DNA of 58,609 bases from a bacterium MS4 (GCA_000752215.1 CCFG01000015.1:1-58609); one strand, 5' to 3'; numbered from the stretch's first letter, positions 13,809 through 22,252 are shown. A program made the numbers and translations. The notes: generated by a model from the sequence alone, not told the origin.

Positions 13809-14060
13809 ATGGTGATCGAAGTATACATTGGAAAACAGCTGCGGCAAAAGGCACTGGATGTATTAAAAGGGTTCCGCAGGCTGATTGAAGAAAATCATCT
13901 GGAGAACAGTGTCTCGCTCAACGCTTCGCTTTGTGTCGGGGATTTCGGCCGGTCCGGGATTCCGGTCAGGTTTGGAGAGAAATTTACCGATTATGTCTCA
14001 GCGGAAAATCTGGAAAATGTGTTCGGAGAATATGTTCTTCAGGCAGTCGGCCCCTGCTGA
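13809..14060 (+). CDS. Small NuoE-like (thioredoxin-fold) protein lacking most iron-sulfur cysteines
   Basis: An 83-aa protein with the pattern of the thioredoxin-like 2Fe-2S domain found in NuoE and HydC-type hydrogenase subunits. It has VEVYIG-like strands, VSLNASLCVGDFG and a terminal SAENLENVFGEYVL helix. Only Cys42 of the usual four ligands is present in the core, and the CxGxC cysteine is Phe46, so it probably binds no cluster. The start is ATG 13809, 6 nt after AGGTGGGG; the in-frame GTG at 13797 lies within that ribosome site. It is the first gene of the plus operon and ends 56 bp before the catalytic hydrogenase. The role is unknown; a small partner or docking subunit is a guess. Confidence 0.65.
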   Translation: MVIEVYIGKQLRQKALDVLKGFRRLIEENHLENSVSLNASLCVGDFGRSGIPVRFGEKFTDYVSAENLENVFGEYVLQAVGPC

Positions 14061-14116
14061 CCGGCCCCTGTTTTCCGAATGATCCGGGTTTGACTTGTGA
14101 GAGGGTGTGTAATTTG

Positions 14117-15532
14117 TTGATTTTTGATTCCAACGTACAGGAACTGAAATACAGGGTACTGAAAGAGGTGGTCCGGCTTTCGTCAAGGAACGAGCTTCCC
14201 GCAAAGCTGTATGATATTCCGCGCACAATCGTTCCGGGACCCAAAGCGACGATGCGGTGCTGCATTTACCGGGAAAGGGCAATTGTGGAGGAGCGCGTAA
14301 AGATGGCGATGGGCGGCAGCCCGGACAACAAAAATGTTGTAGAGGTCATCGATATTGCCTGTGAAGAATGTCCGAGCAAGCGCTTTCTGGTCACGGAAAC
14401 CTGTCAGGGCTGTATTGCCCACCGCTGCCAATCCGCATGTCCGGCGAAGGCGATCACGTTTGTAAACCATAAAGCGGTCATCGACCCCGAAAAATGCAAA
14501 GGGTGCGGCCAGTGCATGAGAGCCTGCCCCTATCACGCGATTACGGAGCAGGAAAGGCCGTGCATCAACGCGTGCAAAGCAAAGGCGATCTTACTGGACG
14601 AGCAGAACAAGGCGGATATCGATCCGGACAAATGCATCCGCTGCGGCGCATGTGTACGTCAGTGCCCGTTCGGCGCCATTGTGGATAAATCGTATGTTCT
14701 GGACGTTCTGCGAATGATACAAGAATCGAATAACGGGGAAAACTTCCGGGTATACGCCGCGGTCGCGCCGGCGATTGCGAGCCAGTTCTCCTACGCGAAG
14801 GTCGGTCAGGTGGCGGCCGGCCTGTACAAAATGGGCTTTAACCGGGTCGTTGAAGCGGCCCTCGGCGCGGACATCGTGGCGCACAAGGAAGCGGAGGAGC
14901 TCGTGGAAAAGGAGTTTCTGACGACCTCCTGCTGCCCGGCCTTTGTCCAGTATATCAAGGCAAATTTCCCGGAACTGGAGAACAATATTTCGAGCAATGT
15001 TTCTCCGATGGTCGAGACGGCCAGGCTGATCAAGACGGTCGACAAAACGGCGAAGGTCGTGTTCATCGGCCCCTGCATCGCAAAGAAAATGGAATTTCAG
15101 AAGGAAGAGCTCAAAGGTATCGTCGACAGCGTGATCACCTTTGAAGAGCTGCAGGCGATTTTCGGCGGTCTGGATATCCGTCTGGAAGAGCTGGAAGAAA
15201 GGAAGCTGAGCGACGCTTCCTACTTCGGCAGGATTTTTGCAAGGAACGGCGGCGTGACGGAGGCGGTTTCCAACGCGCTGGAGGAAAAGCATATCGATTT
15301 CCAGGTAGACCCGGCGATCTGCGACGGGCTGGAGGAATGCCGCGCCGCGCTGATCAAAGCCTCCAAGGGGAAGCTGGATGAAAACTTCATAGAAGGAATG
15401 GCCTGCGTCGGCGGATGCGCCGGCGGAGCCGCCTGCATCAGCCTGAACCACGCGGTTAAAAATAAAATGAACATCGACAATTACGCGAAGCAGGCACACA
15501 GAGAAATCAGTGAATTTGCGCCTGTAAGATAA
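14117..15532 (+). CDS. Monomeric [FeFe]-hydrogenase with ferredoxin domains
   Basis: A 471-aa hydrogenase. Residues 45-110 carry cysteine motifs ending CQGCIAHRCQSACP, and residues 125-190 hold two 4Fe-4S ferredoxin motifs (KCKGCGQCMRACP and KCIRCGACVRQCP). The H-cluster domain has TSCCPAF (270-275), PCIAKKMEF (319-327) and MACVGGCAGGAAC (428-440). All ligands and the proton-relay cysteine are present, so it should be catalytically active, making or consuming H2 with ferredoxin. The start is TTG 14117 (or 14114), about 10 nt after GAGGG; no ATG fits. The short ferredoxin-rich single-subunit layout matches the group often called B. It is the main enzyme of the plus operon and a natural target for the divergent sensor operon. 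Confidence 0.9.
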   Translation: MIFDSNVQELKYRVLKEVVRLSSRNELPAKLYDIPRTIVPGPKATMRCCIYRERAIVEERVKMAMGGSPDNKNVVEVIDIACEECPSKRFLVTETCQGCIAHRCQSACPAKAITFVNHKAVIDPEKCKGCGQCMRACPYHAITEQERPCINACKAKAILLDEQNKADIDPDKCIRCGACVRQCPFGAIVDKSYVLDVLRMIQESNNGENFRVYAAVAPAIASQFSYAKVGQVAAGLYKMGFNRVVEAALGADIVAHKEAEELVEKEFLTTSCCPAFVQYIKANFPELENNISSNVSPMVETARLIKTVDKTAKVVFIGPCIAKKMEFQKEELKGIVDSVITFEELQAIFGGLDIRLEELEERKLSDASYFGRIFARNGGVTEAVSNALEEKHIDFQVDPAICDGLEECRAALIKASKGKLDENFIEGMACVGGCAGGAACISLNHAVKNKMNIDNYAKQAHREISEFAPVR

Positions 15533-15561
15533 ATCTATCCACTCGATAAAGGAGGATTTCT

Positions 15562-15936
15562 ATGTTGGACTGTAAATTATGCGATTATTATCACGCGGTT
15601 TCCGGCCGGGATTTCAATGGGCTGGACCTCGGCATCTGCGATTTCACCGATCTTCTGTTCATTGAAGACGCCGAAAACATGACAGCCGAATATCCGTGCC
15701 GCGAAATGAGCTACAACGATTACCTTCGTAAAAAATCGGCGAACAGCATCGACCCTGCCGCGGCCGCGGAATTGGTCGACCCCGAAATGTTCCGGGAGCT
15801 GAAACAATGCGGGGTATCCATGATAAAATTTCCGGAAGGAATCATATCCAAATGCTTTCAAAAACAGCTGGATACGGAAACCAGCGGGACTCTGTGCGAA
15901 ACGCACGCTGATCTGGTGAAAGCCGCAAAAAGATAA
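15562..15936 (+). CDS. Conserved Cys-containing protein of the hydrogenase operon, unknown function
   Basis: A 124-aa protein I cannot assign. It starts MLDCKLCDYY, has a C-x2-C pair at 4 and 7, and further cysteines in GICDF, YPCRE and later positions. This suggests a metal or cluster site. No signal peptide or membrane segment is visible. AAAGGAGG lies upstream of the ATG, and it follows the hydrogenase by 29 bp. It is the last gene of the plus operon, ending just before a strong terminator. A role in hydrogenase function or regulation is inferred only from position. Confidence 0.75.
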   Translation: MLDCKLCDYYHAVSGRDFNGLDLGICDFTDLLFIEDAENMTAEYPCREMSYNDYLRKKSANSIDPAAAAELVDPEMFRELKQCGVSMIKFPEGIISKCFQKQLDTETSGTLCETHADLVKAAKR

Positions 15937-15979
15937 AAATTTATTTTGAAATTACTTTGAAAACTTAATAAGACTGATA

Positions 15980-16020
15980 AAAGGGCCGGAATCCTGTTCA
16001 ATGCGGGATTCCGGCCCTTT
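15980..16020 (+). terminator. Terminator of the plus-strand hydrogenase operon
   Basis: A perfect 15-bp stem AAAGGGCCGGAATCC/GGATTCCGGCCCTTT encloses an 11-nt loop. Confidence 0.88.
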
Positions 16021-16177
16021 CGCTGATTTCAAATAATTCTTCCTATGGCTAGAGAGTGTCTAGAAACTTGTCAGGAGTCGAGAAATCGTGCAAGACAAGG
16101 CAAGTGCATCCAACGGCAGTAAGCGAAATTGTTTCATAATTTTGCGGTTGTACAACTTTATCGACAGCCTGGTTGAA

Positions 16178-16198
16178 GAATCAACCGGAAATGCTGTA
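16178..16198. repeat. Partial copy of the 100-bp palindromic element end
   Basis: GAATCAACCGGAAATGCTGTA differs by one base from the end of copy B (GAATCAACTGGAAATGCTGTA at 32452-32472). Only this outer end is recognisable. The surrounding 16021-16212 holds no gene. Confidence 0.5.
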
Positions 16199-16212
16199 AG
16201 CCAAATTTCGTA

Positions 16213-16241
16213 TTGACATAACTGTATTACTGTATTAGTAT
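16213..16241 (+). promoter_or_regulatory. Promoter of the VanZ gene
   Basis: TTGACA (16213-16218), a 17-bp spacer and TAGTAT (16236-16241). It lies about 65 bp upstream of the VanZ start codon. Confidence 0.7.
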
Positions 16242-16253
16242 TATTAATACAGT
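16229..16253. promoter_or_regulatory. Operator-like dyad overlapping the VanZ promoter
   Basis: A perfect 9-bp inverted repeat ACTGTATTA/TAATACAGT with a 7-bp gap lies across the -10 box. An additional ACTGTATT half-site lies just upstream. It resembles sites of GntR (YtrA-type) or BlaI-type repressors. No such gene is adjacent. Confidence 0.6.
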
Positions 16254-16304
16254 TGAAAAAATAATCGAAGGATCATCATATTAGAAAAGTTTAAGGAGGT
16301 CTCT

Positions 16305-16823
16305 ATGGAAAAAAAAGAAAGCAGGCAGCAAATTCTGACAGGAAGCTTATTGGCTGTTTATCTGCTCGTAATGACCTGGATCATATTATTCAAGATGCAG
16401 TCGCCTTTTGGGCCGTTTTATCCCTTCCGCAGTATCAACCTGATCCCTTTTTATCAGTCGGTAGTCGTCAACGGCAGGATTGAATGGTCGGAAATCTACG
16501 GAAATATCCTGATTTTCGCCCCGTTCGGCCTCTATATCAGTATGCTGAAAAGCAGCTGGTCTTTTCTGAAGAAAGTCATCCCGATCTTCAGTGTAAGCTT
16601 CTTTTATGAGGCAATGCAGTTTATTCTGGCAGTCGGGGCGTCCGATATCACCGACCTGATCGGCAACACGTTCGGGGGAATCCTTGGGATCGCGGTCTAT
16701 GCCATTGCCCTCAGGCTGCTGAAAACACAGCGGAAAACCAACGCAGTTTTAAACACGATTGCGTTGGTCGGAACACTGCTGACCGTCGCCCTGCTGGCGT
16801 TTCTGACCGTATCAAATCTGTAA
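16305..16823 (+). CDS. VanZ-family membrane protein
   Basis: A 172-aa integral membrane protein with about four to five hydrophobic segments. The VanZ signatures are NLIPFYQSVVVNG, EIYGNILIFAPFG and the glycine-rich DITDLIGNTFGGILGI. VanZ of glycopeptide-resistance elements gives low-level teicoplanin resistance. Chromosomal members like this one have no established function. It has a strong AAGGAGG ribosome site and its own promoter with an operator-like dyad. It is single-gene and convergent with the PAP2 gene downstream. Confidence 0.88.
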   Translation: MEKKESRQQILTGSLLAVYLLVMTWIILFKMQSPFGPFYPFRSINLIPFYQSVVVNGRIEWSEIYGNILIFAPFGLYISMLKSSWSFLKKVIPIFSVSFFYEAMQFILAVGASDITDLIGNTFGGILGIAVYAIALRLLKTQRKTNAVLNTIALVGTLLTVALLAFLTVSNL

Positions 16824-16917
16824 AAGTCTATGGTTTACTGAGAAAGCCGGCAGGCAAAGGGTTTGAAAGACAGCGTTCAGGTCAGCCGGGAAAGAAACAC
16901 CGGATTTCCACAACGGA

Positions 16918-17436
16918 TTACACAAGCCAGAATCCGATGATGCCGGTCAGGACGCTAAACACCATACCGGCAATCACGTCTTTGGGAAAATGGATTCCGG
17001 CTAGGGGCCGGATAACGGCGATCAGCAGCGCGATCACCGACATTGCAATTCCAATGGGAGGCCAGATATACCAACAGGCAACCGCGATAATGGTCACCGA
17101 AGCTACGTGTCTGCTTGGAAAAGAATGCCCCCTCTTTTCGCGGGGAATCAGCGGTTCTATCCCCAGTTTTTCATACGGCCGCGGCAGATTCCAGAGCTTT
17201 CGCATCACGGTCACTGCGCCGAAAACGAAAGCCGGTATCAGCAGCACCTGAAAGAAGCGCTCATCCTTCCGAATGGCCAGCACCGCCAGCAGGACGGGAT
17301 ATGCGCAGTAAACAATTCGCGGCAGCCAGAGGTTTAGCAGCTTCATACTGCTCAACCATACCGGGTGAAGTAAAAACCATTGCCTGATTTTGTCATATCG
17401 TTCCTTATTCAATAAAAATATCCTTTCTGCGACCAT
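16918..17436 (-). CDS. PAP2-family membrane phosphatase
   Basis: A 172-aa protein with four or five hydrophobic helices and the three PAP2 phosphatase motifs. These are KLWNLPRP, PSRH in GHSFPSRHVAS (the usual PSGH has Arg for Gly), and IRPLAGIHFPKD with the catalytic His and Asp. Members hydrolyse lipid phosphates such as undecaprenyl diphosphate or phosphatidic acid; the small size fits the BcrC/YodM-like group. The start is uncertain. ATG 17436 lacks a clear ribosome site, and an in-frame TTG 27 bp later follows AGAAAGGA. Confidence 0.85.
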   Translation of the reverse strand: MVAERIFLLNKERYDKIRQWFLLHPVWLSSMKLLNLWLPRIVYCAYPVLLAVLAIRKDERFFQVLLIPAFVFGAVTVMRKLWNLPRPYEKLGIEPLIPREKRGHSFPSRHVASVTIIAVACWYIWPPIGIAMSVIALLIAVIRPLAGIHFPKDVIAGMVFSVLTGIIGFWLV

Positions 17437-17608
17437 GGCCCAATTTCTTTCACAAACTATATAGGACTGATCTTAAACGGAACGCGGATTTTATGGTTGT
17501 TTTGCATTCACTTTTAAGGGTCAGGTTCCCTGATGAAAGAATTCCTTCAAATCGATAATTTTTGAATAGCTGAGCAAACTAATCAAAAACAGCAAAGGAG
17601 GAACTCAA

Positions 17609-17914
17609 GTGGAACAAAATCAGGAGCAGAACACGCTTGCCCAGAACACGCTGGACAATATTCCATCGCCCGCGCCCAACGCCCGCAGTATCACCGGGCT
17701 GGTAAAAGAAAGCGGCAGAGTGACCGGTTATCAGCTTTCCGACAACACGGTCCTTGATAAAGCACAGGCCGTTCAATTGGCCAGACAGGGCGGAATAACC
17801 GGCGTTGGGATCGCCCATCGGGGCGACACCGAATATCTCAAGTCCATTCCCGACGGAAGCGACGGCAACAATCTGAGTAATTTACCTTCCATTTCCCGTT
17901 CTGAACAGTCATAA
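17609..17914 (+). CDS. DUF3892 domain protein
   Basis: A 101-aa soluble protein starting at GTG, 8-9 nt after AAAGGAGG. Residues about 27-80 match DUF3892 (ITGLVKESGRVTGYQLSDNTVLDKAQAVQLARQGGITGVGIA...). This is a small domain of unknown function common in Firmicutes. The N-terminal 25 residues and the C-terminus are low-complexity and polar. It stands alone, followed by a terminator. Confidence 0.8.
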   Translation: MEQNQEQNTLAQNTLDNIPSPAPNARSITGLVKESGRVTGYQLSDNTVLDKAQAVQLARQGGITGVGIAHRGDTEYLKSIPDGSDGNNLSNLPSISRSEQS

Positions 17915-18034
17915 GCAAGCGGAATGGCGATTGTTCCCGGCTGCCCGCAGCAAATTTTTTCATGTTTTCCAACAGCATGACAGCCATCAATTTTTATCAA
18001 TCCTATTATACTTCCGGGAATATCACAATTCAAT

Positions 18035-18076
18035 AAAAAGGCGCAAATGTCTGGAATGCAGGCATTGCGCTTTTTT
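18035..18076 (+). terminator. Terminator after the DUF3892 gene
   Basis: GCGCAAATG/CATTGCGC stem with one mismatch, flanked by an A-run and followed by TTTTTT. Confidence 0.7.
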
Positions 18077-18254
18077 GTTATCTGGGAGTAAAGCTCTGGA
18101 AATGTAAGGTTTTTCCGATCTCTGTATTTTTCTTTTCATGCATTTTGTTTCACCGAAGGGTCCAAAAAATACTCTTTATGGAAATATGGATGCCGGAGAA
18201 CAGCAGGAAAGAGCTTTAAATTGGTATTTAACTGTTTCAGTGATAAAAAGTCTC

Positions 18255-18283
18255 TTGACAAAAAGGTGAAAATCTTTTATCCT
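18255..18283 (+). promoter_or_regulatory. Promoter of the amino-acid transporter operon
   Basis: TTGACA (18255-18260), a 17-bp spacer and TATCCT (18278-18283). The leader of about 230 nt to the binding-protein gene contains a TATGCTTT/AAAGCATA hairpin (18322-18345) and a Cys-rich upstream ORF. Confidence 0.65.
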
Positions 18284-18391
18284 TATTGCAACCCTATTTC
18301 ATATAATAATTATATGAAAAGTATGCTTTATTACATAAAAGCATATGGTGCTTATGAAACAGGGATGAGATTTTGGGAAAGGAAGTTACTT

Positions 18392-18481
18392 ATGAACTGC
18401 TTGAAGGGAAAAATGATTCGCTGCATCCATCGCCATACGCGAATGTGTAGAAGGTGCAGCCGCTGTTATATTGGAAAATAG
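18392..18481 (+). CDS. Cys/Arg-rich 29-aa upstream ORF (candidate leader peptide)
   Basis: ATG 18392 follows AAAGGAAG at 6 nt. The 29-residue product has five Cys (3, 11, 19, 22, 25) and six Arg, with CRRCSRC near its end. It finishes with TAG 41 nt before the binding-protein start codon. Cys-rich leader peptides are known to sense cysteine supply by ribosome stalling in other bacteria. The transporter and Fe-S lyase downstream make cysteine or cystine a plausible signal. I see no terminator hairpin after the ORF, so any control would be by translation coupling or a structure I have not found. A short secreted or metal-binding peptide is the alternative. Confidence 0.5.
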   Translation: MNCLKGKMIRCIHRHTRMCRRCSRCYIGK

Positions 18482-18522
18482 AATCCAAGTTTTATACTTA
18501 AAAAATGAAAGAGGTTTTACAT

Positions 18523-19419
18523 ATGAAAAAGGGCGCAAAATCAATTTCTCTCTTCCTGGCTACTCTTCTGCTTCTGCTGACCGCCGCCTGCGCAAATACC
18601 GCAGCACCCGCAGCCACCGGTTCGGCGGCAGACACGTCCGCATCCTCTGCCGCAGCAGCACCGGCTTCTTCCGGTACCAAGGTGGAAACCGTGGTCGTTG
18701 GAACAGAAGGGGCCTACCCGCCATTTAACTACGTAAATTCGGATGGTACCGTCGACGGGTACGACATTGCGGTTGTCCGCGCGCTGGACGAACTGATTCC
18801 CGAAGTGGAATTCAAATTTCAGCCTACGGCGTGGGACTCTATTTTTGTCGCGCTGGAATCCGGAAAATTCGATATGATTGCCAGTCAAATTGCCAAAAAC
18901 CCATCCAGAGAAGAAAAATATCAATTTTCAGAGCTCCCCTATTCTTATGCCGGGAACTCCATTATTTATAAAGGCGGCCGCACGGACATTCATTCCCTGA
19001 AAGACCTTCATGGGAAAACAGTAGCGGCGGGCGTCGGTTCCAATAATACAGTCTGGCTGGAGGACTACAACAAGAAAAACAATAACGCGATTAAGCTGAA
19101 ATATTACGATGGCGATGTTACCCTGATGCTTCAGGACATCATCTCCGGCCGTGTGGACGCCACCATCAACAGTGAGGTGACCACAAAGCTGATTGCCGAA
19201 AAACAGAACCTTGATCTGGGTTACGCATTGGCGCCAGAGTTGGGAATAAAACCGGAATTTTTCCTTTTCTCCAAAAATGAAAAGGGAACCGAATATAAAA
19301 AACTGATCGATAAAGCACTGAAAACCCTGACTGACAACGGAACGCTTGTTGAAATCTCCAAAAAGTATCTTGGCGAGGACTATTCAACGGAAAAAGCCAT
19401 TACCGACCGGACCTCTTAA
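18523..19419 (+). CDS. Polar amino-acid ABC transporter, substrate-binding lipoprotein
   Basis: A 298-aa lipoprotein. The N-terminal MKKGAKSIS plus hydrophobic core ends in the lipobox LTAAC, followed by an Ala/Ser/Thr-rich linker. From about residue 50 it is a family 3 periplasmic-binding domain (VVVGTEGAYPPFNYVNSDG, GYDIAVVRAL, SGKFDMIASQIAKNPSREEKY, GRVDATINSE). These bind polar amino acids or cystine. The start is ATG 18523, 7 nt after AAGAGGT; an upstream in-frame ATG at 18505 lacks a ribosome site. It is the first gene of the transporter operon, separated from the permease by a hairpin that may lower downstream expression. Confidence 0.92.
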   Translation: MKKGAKSISLFLATLLLLLTAACANTAAPAATGSAADTSASSAAAAPASSGTKVETVVVGTEGAYPPFNYVNSDGTVDGYDIAVVRALDELIPEVEFKFQPTAWDSIFVALESGKFDMIASQIAKNPSREEKYQFSELPYSYAGNSIIYKGGRTDIHSLKDLHGKTVAAGVGSNNTVWLEDYNKKNNNAIKLKYYDGDVTLMLQDIISGRVDATINSEVTTKLIAEKQNLDLGYALAPELGIKPEFFLFSKNEKGTEYKKLIDKALKTLTDNGTLVEISKKYLGEDYSTEKAITDRTS

Positions 19420-19433
19420 TTTTCAGATACAGG

Positions 19434-19480
19434 CGGCAGAAGGAATACGGTGCAACGGCCCGCGTTCCTTCTGCCGGCCT
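19434..19480 (+). terminator. Intra-operon hairpin between binding protein and permease
   Basis: A perfect 12-bp stem CGGCAGAAGGAA/TTCCTTCTGCCG (19434-19445 with 19465-19476) is followed by GCCTTTTC. Such partial terminators commonly set a higher level of binding protein than of permease. Confidence 0.7.
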
Positions 19481-19531
19481 TTTCACCGGAAAAGGAAATT
19501 GGCAAAGATCTGCAAGGAGACTTGACTTTCT

Positions 19532-20248
19532 ATGAATAAATTATTTGACCCCACATTTATGATTTCCACCGTGCCTGAAATTGTGTCCTATCTGCCGGTT
19601 ACCCTCGGGCTTGCCGTGGTTTCCTCCCTGATCGGACTGATGATCGCGCTGGGGATCGCCCTGGTCCGCTATTTTCATATCCGCATTCTGGAGCCGATCA
19701 GCAAAATCTATGTGTCTTTTATCCGCGGAACCCCCACGCTGGTTCAGCTCTTCCTCGTGTATTACGGAACGCCGATCCTTCTTCAGGCGCTGAACGAGCA
19801 GTTCCAATGGAATCTGAACGTCGACGGGATCCCGACGCTGGTTTTCGGCGTCGTGGCGTTTTCCTTCAATTCCGGCGCGTATATGTCCGAAACCATCCGG
19901 AGCGCCATGCTCTCGGTCGATTCCGGACAGCTGGAAGCATGCTACAGCGTCAACATGACCACAAGGCAGGCGATGGTCCGCATCATCATCCCGCAGGCGT
20001 TCAAGGTCGCGCTTCCCCCGCTGGGGAATTCCTTTATCTCCATGGTAAAGGAAACGTCGCTGGCTTTCAGCATTTCCATTGTGGACATCATGGCTCAGGC
20101 GAAGTTGATCGGCGCCCGCTCCTTCCGCTTCTTTGAAATTTACATTGTGGTATCGCTGATCTACTGGGCGTGCTGCTTTGTAATTGAGCGGATTCTGTGG
20201 ATAATCGAACGGTATGTAAGACGATATGAAAGAGATGTTGCCCGATGA
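19532..20248 (+). CDS. Polar amino-acid ABC transporter, permease
   Basis: A 238-aa inner-membrane permease with about five helices. It has the HisM/GlnP family signatures [18 protein letters not shown] near residue 70 and [24 protein letters not shown], the EAA loop that docks the ATPase. It overlaps the ATPase gene by ATGA, so the two are translationally coupled. Together with the lipoprotein it forms a complete uptake system. Confidence 0.93.
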   Translation: MNKLFDPTFMISTVPEIVSYLPVTLGLAVVSSLIGLMIALGIALVRYFHIRILEPISKIYVSFIRGTPTLVQLFLVYYGTPILLQALNEQFQWNLNVDGIPTLVFGVVAFSFNSGAYMSETIRSAMLSVDSGQLEACYSVNMTTRQAMVRIIIPQAFKVALPPLGNSFISMVKETSLAFSISIVDIMAQAKLIGARSFRFFEIYIVVSLIYWACCFVIERILWIIERYVRRYERDVAR

Positions 20249-20985
20249 TACAGATTGAAAATCTTAAAAAAGCCTACGGTACCAATCAGGTGCTTCGTGG
20301 GGTCAGCCTCCAGATAAAAAAAGGGGAAATCGTGACGGTAATCGGCCCCAGCGGCGCGGGAAAAACGACGCTGCTGAGGATGCTCAACTGGCTGGAGCTG
20401 CCGGACGAAGGCACCATCCGGATTGCGGACGCCGCTATTGACGCGAAAAACCCGACCAAAAAAGAGATTTACCATCTTCGCGCGCAAAGCTCCATGGTGT
20501 TTCAGCATTACAACCTTTTCCATAATAAGACGGTCCTGGAAAATGTTACGGAAAGCCTAATCTACGTGAAAAAGCTTCCAAAAAAGGAAGCGGATGAAAT
20601 CGGCATGGAGCTTTTGCGCAAGGTCGGCCTGCAGGAAAAGCATGACCAATATCCTTCCCGGCTTTCCGGCGGGCAGCAGCAGCGTGTGGGTATTGCGCGC
20701 GCGCTTGCCGTGGACCCCAAGGTGATGCTGTTCGACGAGCCGACCAGCGCGCTGGACCCGGAATGGGTCGGCGAGGTTCTGGCGGTCATGAACCAGATTG
20801 CGGCGGAAGGGATGACGATGGTGGTGGTTTCGCACGAAATGCGTTTCGCGCGGAGCGTGTCCAACCGCGTCCTGTTTTTTGATGAAGGCGTGATTCAGGA
20901 GGACGGCACCCCCGAACAGATCTTCCGCAACCCGCAGAACGAACGGACAAAGCAGTTTTTGTCACAGGCCTGCCTTGACGGCTGA
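20245..20985 (+). CDS. Polar amino-acid ABC transporter, ATP-binding protein
   Basis: A 246-aa ABC ATPase of the GlnQ/HisP type. Walker A is GPSGAGKTT, the Q-loop is MVFQHYNLF, the signature is LSGGQQQR, Walker B is [13 protein letters not shown], and the H-loop His lies in VVSHEM. It starts inside the permease stop codon and ends before a hairpin terminator. Substrate specificity lies with the binding protein, not here. Confidence 0.95.
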   Translation: MIQIENLKKAYGTNQVLRGVSLQIKKGEIVTVIGPSGAGKTTLLRMLNWLELPDEGTIRIADAAIDAKNPTKKEIYHLRAQSSMVFQHYNLFHNKTVLENVTESLIYVKKLPKKEADEIGMELLRKVGLQEKHDQYPSRLSGGQQQRVGIARALAVDPKVMLFDEPTSALDPEWVGEVLAVMNQIAAEGMTMVVVSHEMRFARSVSNRVLFFDEGVIQEDGTPEQIFRNPQNERTKQFLSQACLDG

Positions 20986-21024
20986 AAAGGCGGAAACCGG
21001 ACAGCGATACGAAAAAATCATTTT

Positions 21025-21057
21025 AAAAGCCTGTAGGAGAATCTCCTATCGGCTTTT
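21025..21057 (+). terminator. Terminator after the ABC transporter genes
   Basis: AAAAGCC-TG-TAGGAG/CTCCTA-TC-GGCTTTTT is a hairpin with a T-run. The M20 gene 40 bp further on must be reached by read-through or an unseen promoter. Confidence 0.75.
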
Positions 21058-21097
21058 TATATAGGAAAGCACATGCAGATTCAGGAAAGGAAGAAAC

Positions 21098-22252
21098 ATG
21101 GACGAAAAGACATTACAGAATACGCTGGAAGAGCATTTTTCATGGCTCCACCGCCACCCCGAAACGGCGCTCAGGGAATTTGAAACCACGGCGTATATCA
21201 AGCGGATTCTGACGGAAAACGGCGTGGAAATTTTGGACAGCGGACTGCAAACCGGTCTTGTCGCCGTCCTTCGGGGAAAAAAAGAGAAGCCCGTAGTGGC
21301 GCTGCGCTGTGATATCGACGCTCTTCCGATCGAAGAGACGGCGGATGTACCATACCGGTCTGAAAACCCGGGAAAAATGCACGCCTGCGGGCATGATTTT
21401 CACACCACGGCGATGCTGGGGGCCGCCCTGCTTCTGAAACGGAAGGAAGCGAATCTGGAAGGCACCGTAAAGCTTCTGTTTCAGCCTGCGGAGGAAGCGG
21501 GGCACGGAGCGGAGCATGTTCTGAAAATGGGAGCTTTGGACAACGTGGAGGAAATCTACGGACTGCACGTGGCTGCGGACCTGCCAGCCGATACGGTTGC
21601 GGTGACGGCGGGGGCCGACCATGCGGCGGTCGACCGGTTTGTTGTGGATGTAACTGGTCTGGGCGGCCACGCGGCGCACCCGGAGCTGGTTATTGATCCG
21701 ATTCTTGCGGCTTCCCAGCTGACCATCGCTTTTCAGACCATCGTGAGCCGCAGTCTTTCCGCGTTCGACCGCGCCGTCATCAGCGTAACCAGAGTGGAAG
21801 CGGGCAGCACGTGGAATGTAATCCCGTCCTCCGCCCAGCTGGAGGGAACCGTTCGGACGCTGGACAAAACGGTCCGGCAAAAGATCGTCCGCCGGATGAA
21901 GGAAATCTGTGAGGGAATCGCGACGGTATCCGGCACGTCCATCCGGTTTCACTGGTACCCCGGCTGTCCCTCCACAAACAACGACGCAGAGCTGGCGGCT
22001 TTTGTAAAAGACACCGCGGAGTCATTGGGACTGCTCCCACAGGAGGCGGTCCCCTCCATGGGAGGCGAAGATTTTTCCTGCTATCAGGAAAAAATCAGAG
22101 GGGCGTTCTGGATGATCGGGGTGGGCGATACCGCCCCGCTGCACAATCCTTCCTTCAAAGCGGACCGGAGCGGGCTGACGGGCGCGGCAAAGCTGCTGGC
22201 CGCGCTTGGGGAAAGGGCGCTTACAAGAATCAACAGCGGAAAGGACAGGTAA
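21098..22252 (+). CDS. M20 family amidohydrolase (N-acyl amino acid / hippurate hydrolase type)
   Basis: A 384-aa metal-dependent hydrolase. It shows the M20D pattern ALRCDIDALPIEE, MHACGHDFHTTAML with the metal-binding His and Asp, QPAEEAGHGA with the catalytic Glu pair, and GGEDFSCY near the C-terminus. The lid dimerisation domain is at about 180-290. Members release a free amino acid from an N-acyl amino acid or related amide. It lies between an amino-acid importer and a serine-dehydratase-like lyase. A pathway that imports an acylated or conjugated amino acid, removes the acyl group and deaminates the product is plausible inference. Confidence 0.88.
   Translation: MDEKTLQNTLEEHFSWLHRHPETALREFETTAYIKRILTENGVEILDSGLQTGLVAVLRGKKEKPVVALRCDIDALPIEETADVPYRSENPGKMHACGHDFHTTAMLGAALLLKRKEANLEGTVKLLFQPAEEAGHGAEHVLKMGALDNVEEIYGLHVAADLPADTVAVTAGADHAAVDRFVVDVTGLGGHAAHPELVIDPILAASQLTIAFQTIVSRSLSAFDRAVISVTRVEAGSTWNVIPSSAQLEGTVRTLDKTVRQKIVRRMKEICEGIATVSGTSIRFHWYPGCPSTNNDAELAAFVKDTAESLGLLPQEAVPSMGGEDFSCYQEKIRGAFWMIGVGDTAPLHNPSFKADRSGLTGAAKLLAALGERALTRINSGKDR

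Noticed and set aside
13931-14116. N-terminal extension of the plus-strand hydrogenase
   Set aside because: It overlaps the NuoE-like gene in another frame and lacks a ribosome site; TTG 14117 or 14114 is better placed.
18221-18481. 86-codon ORF that includes the Cys-rich leader
   Set aside because: The first part overlaps the promoter at 18255-18283 and has no ribosome site; only the last 29 codons have one.
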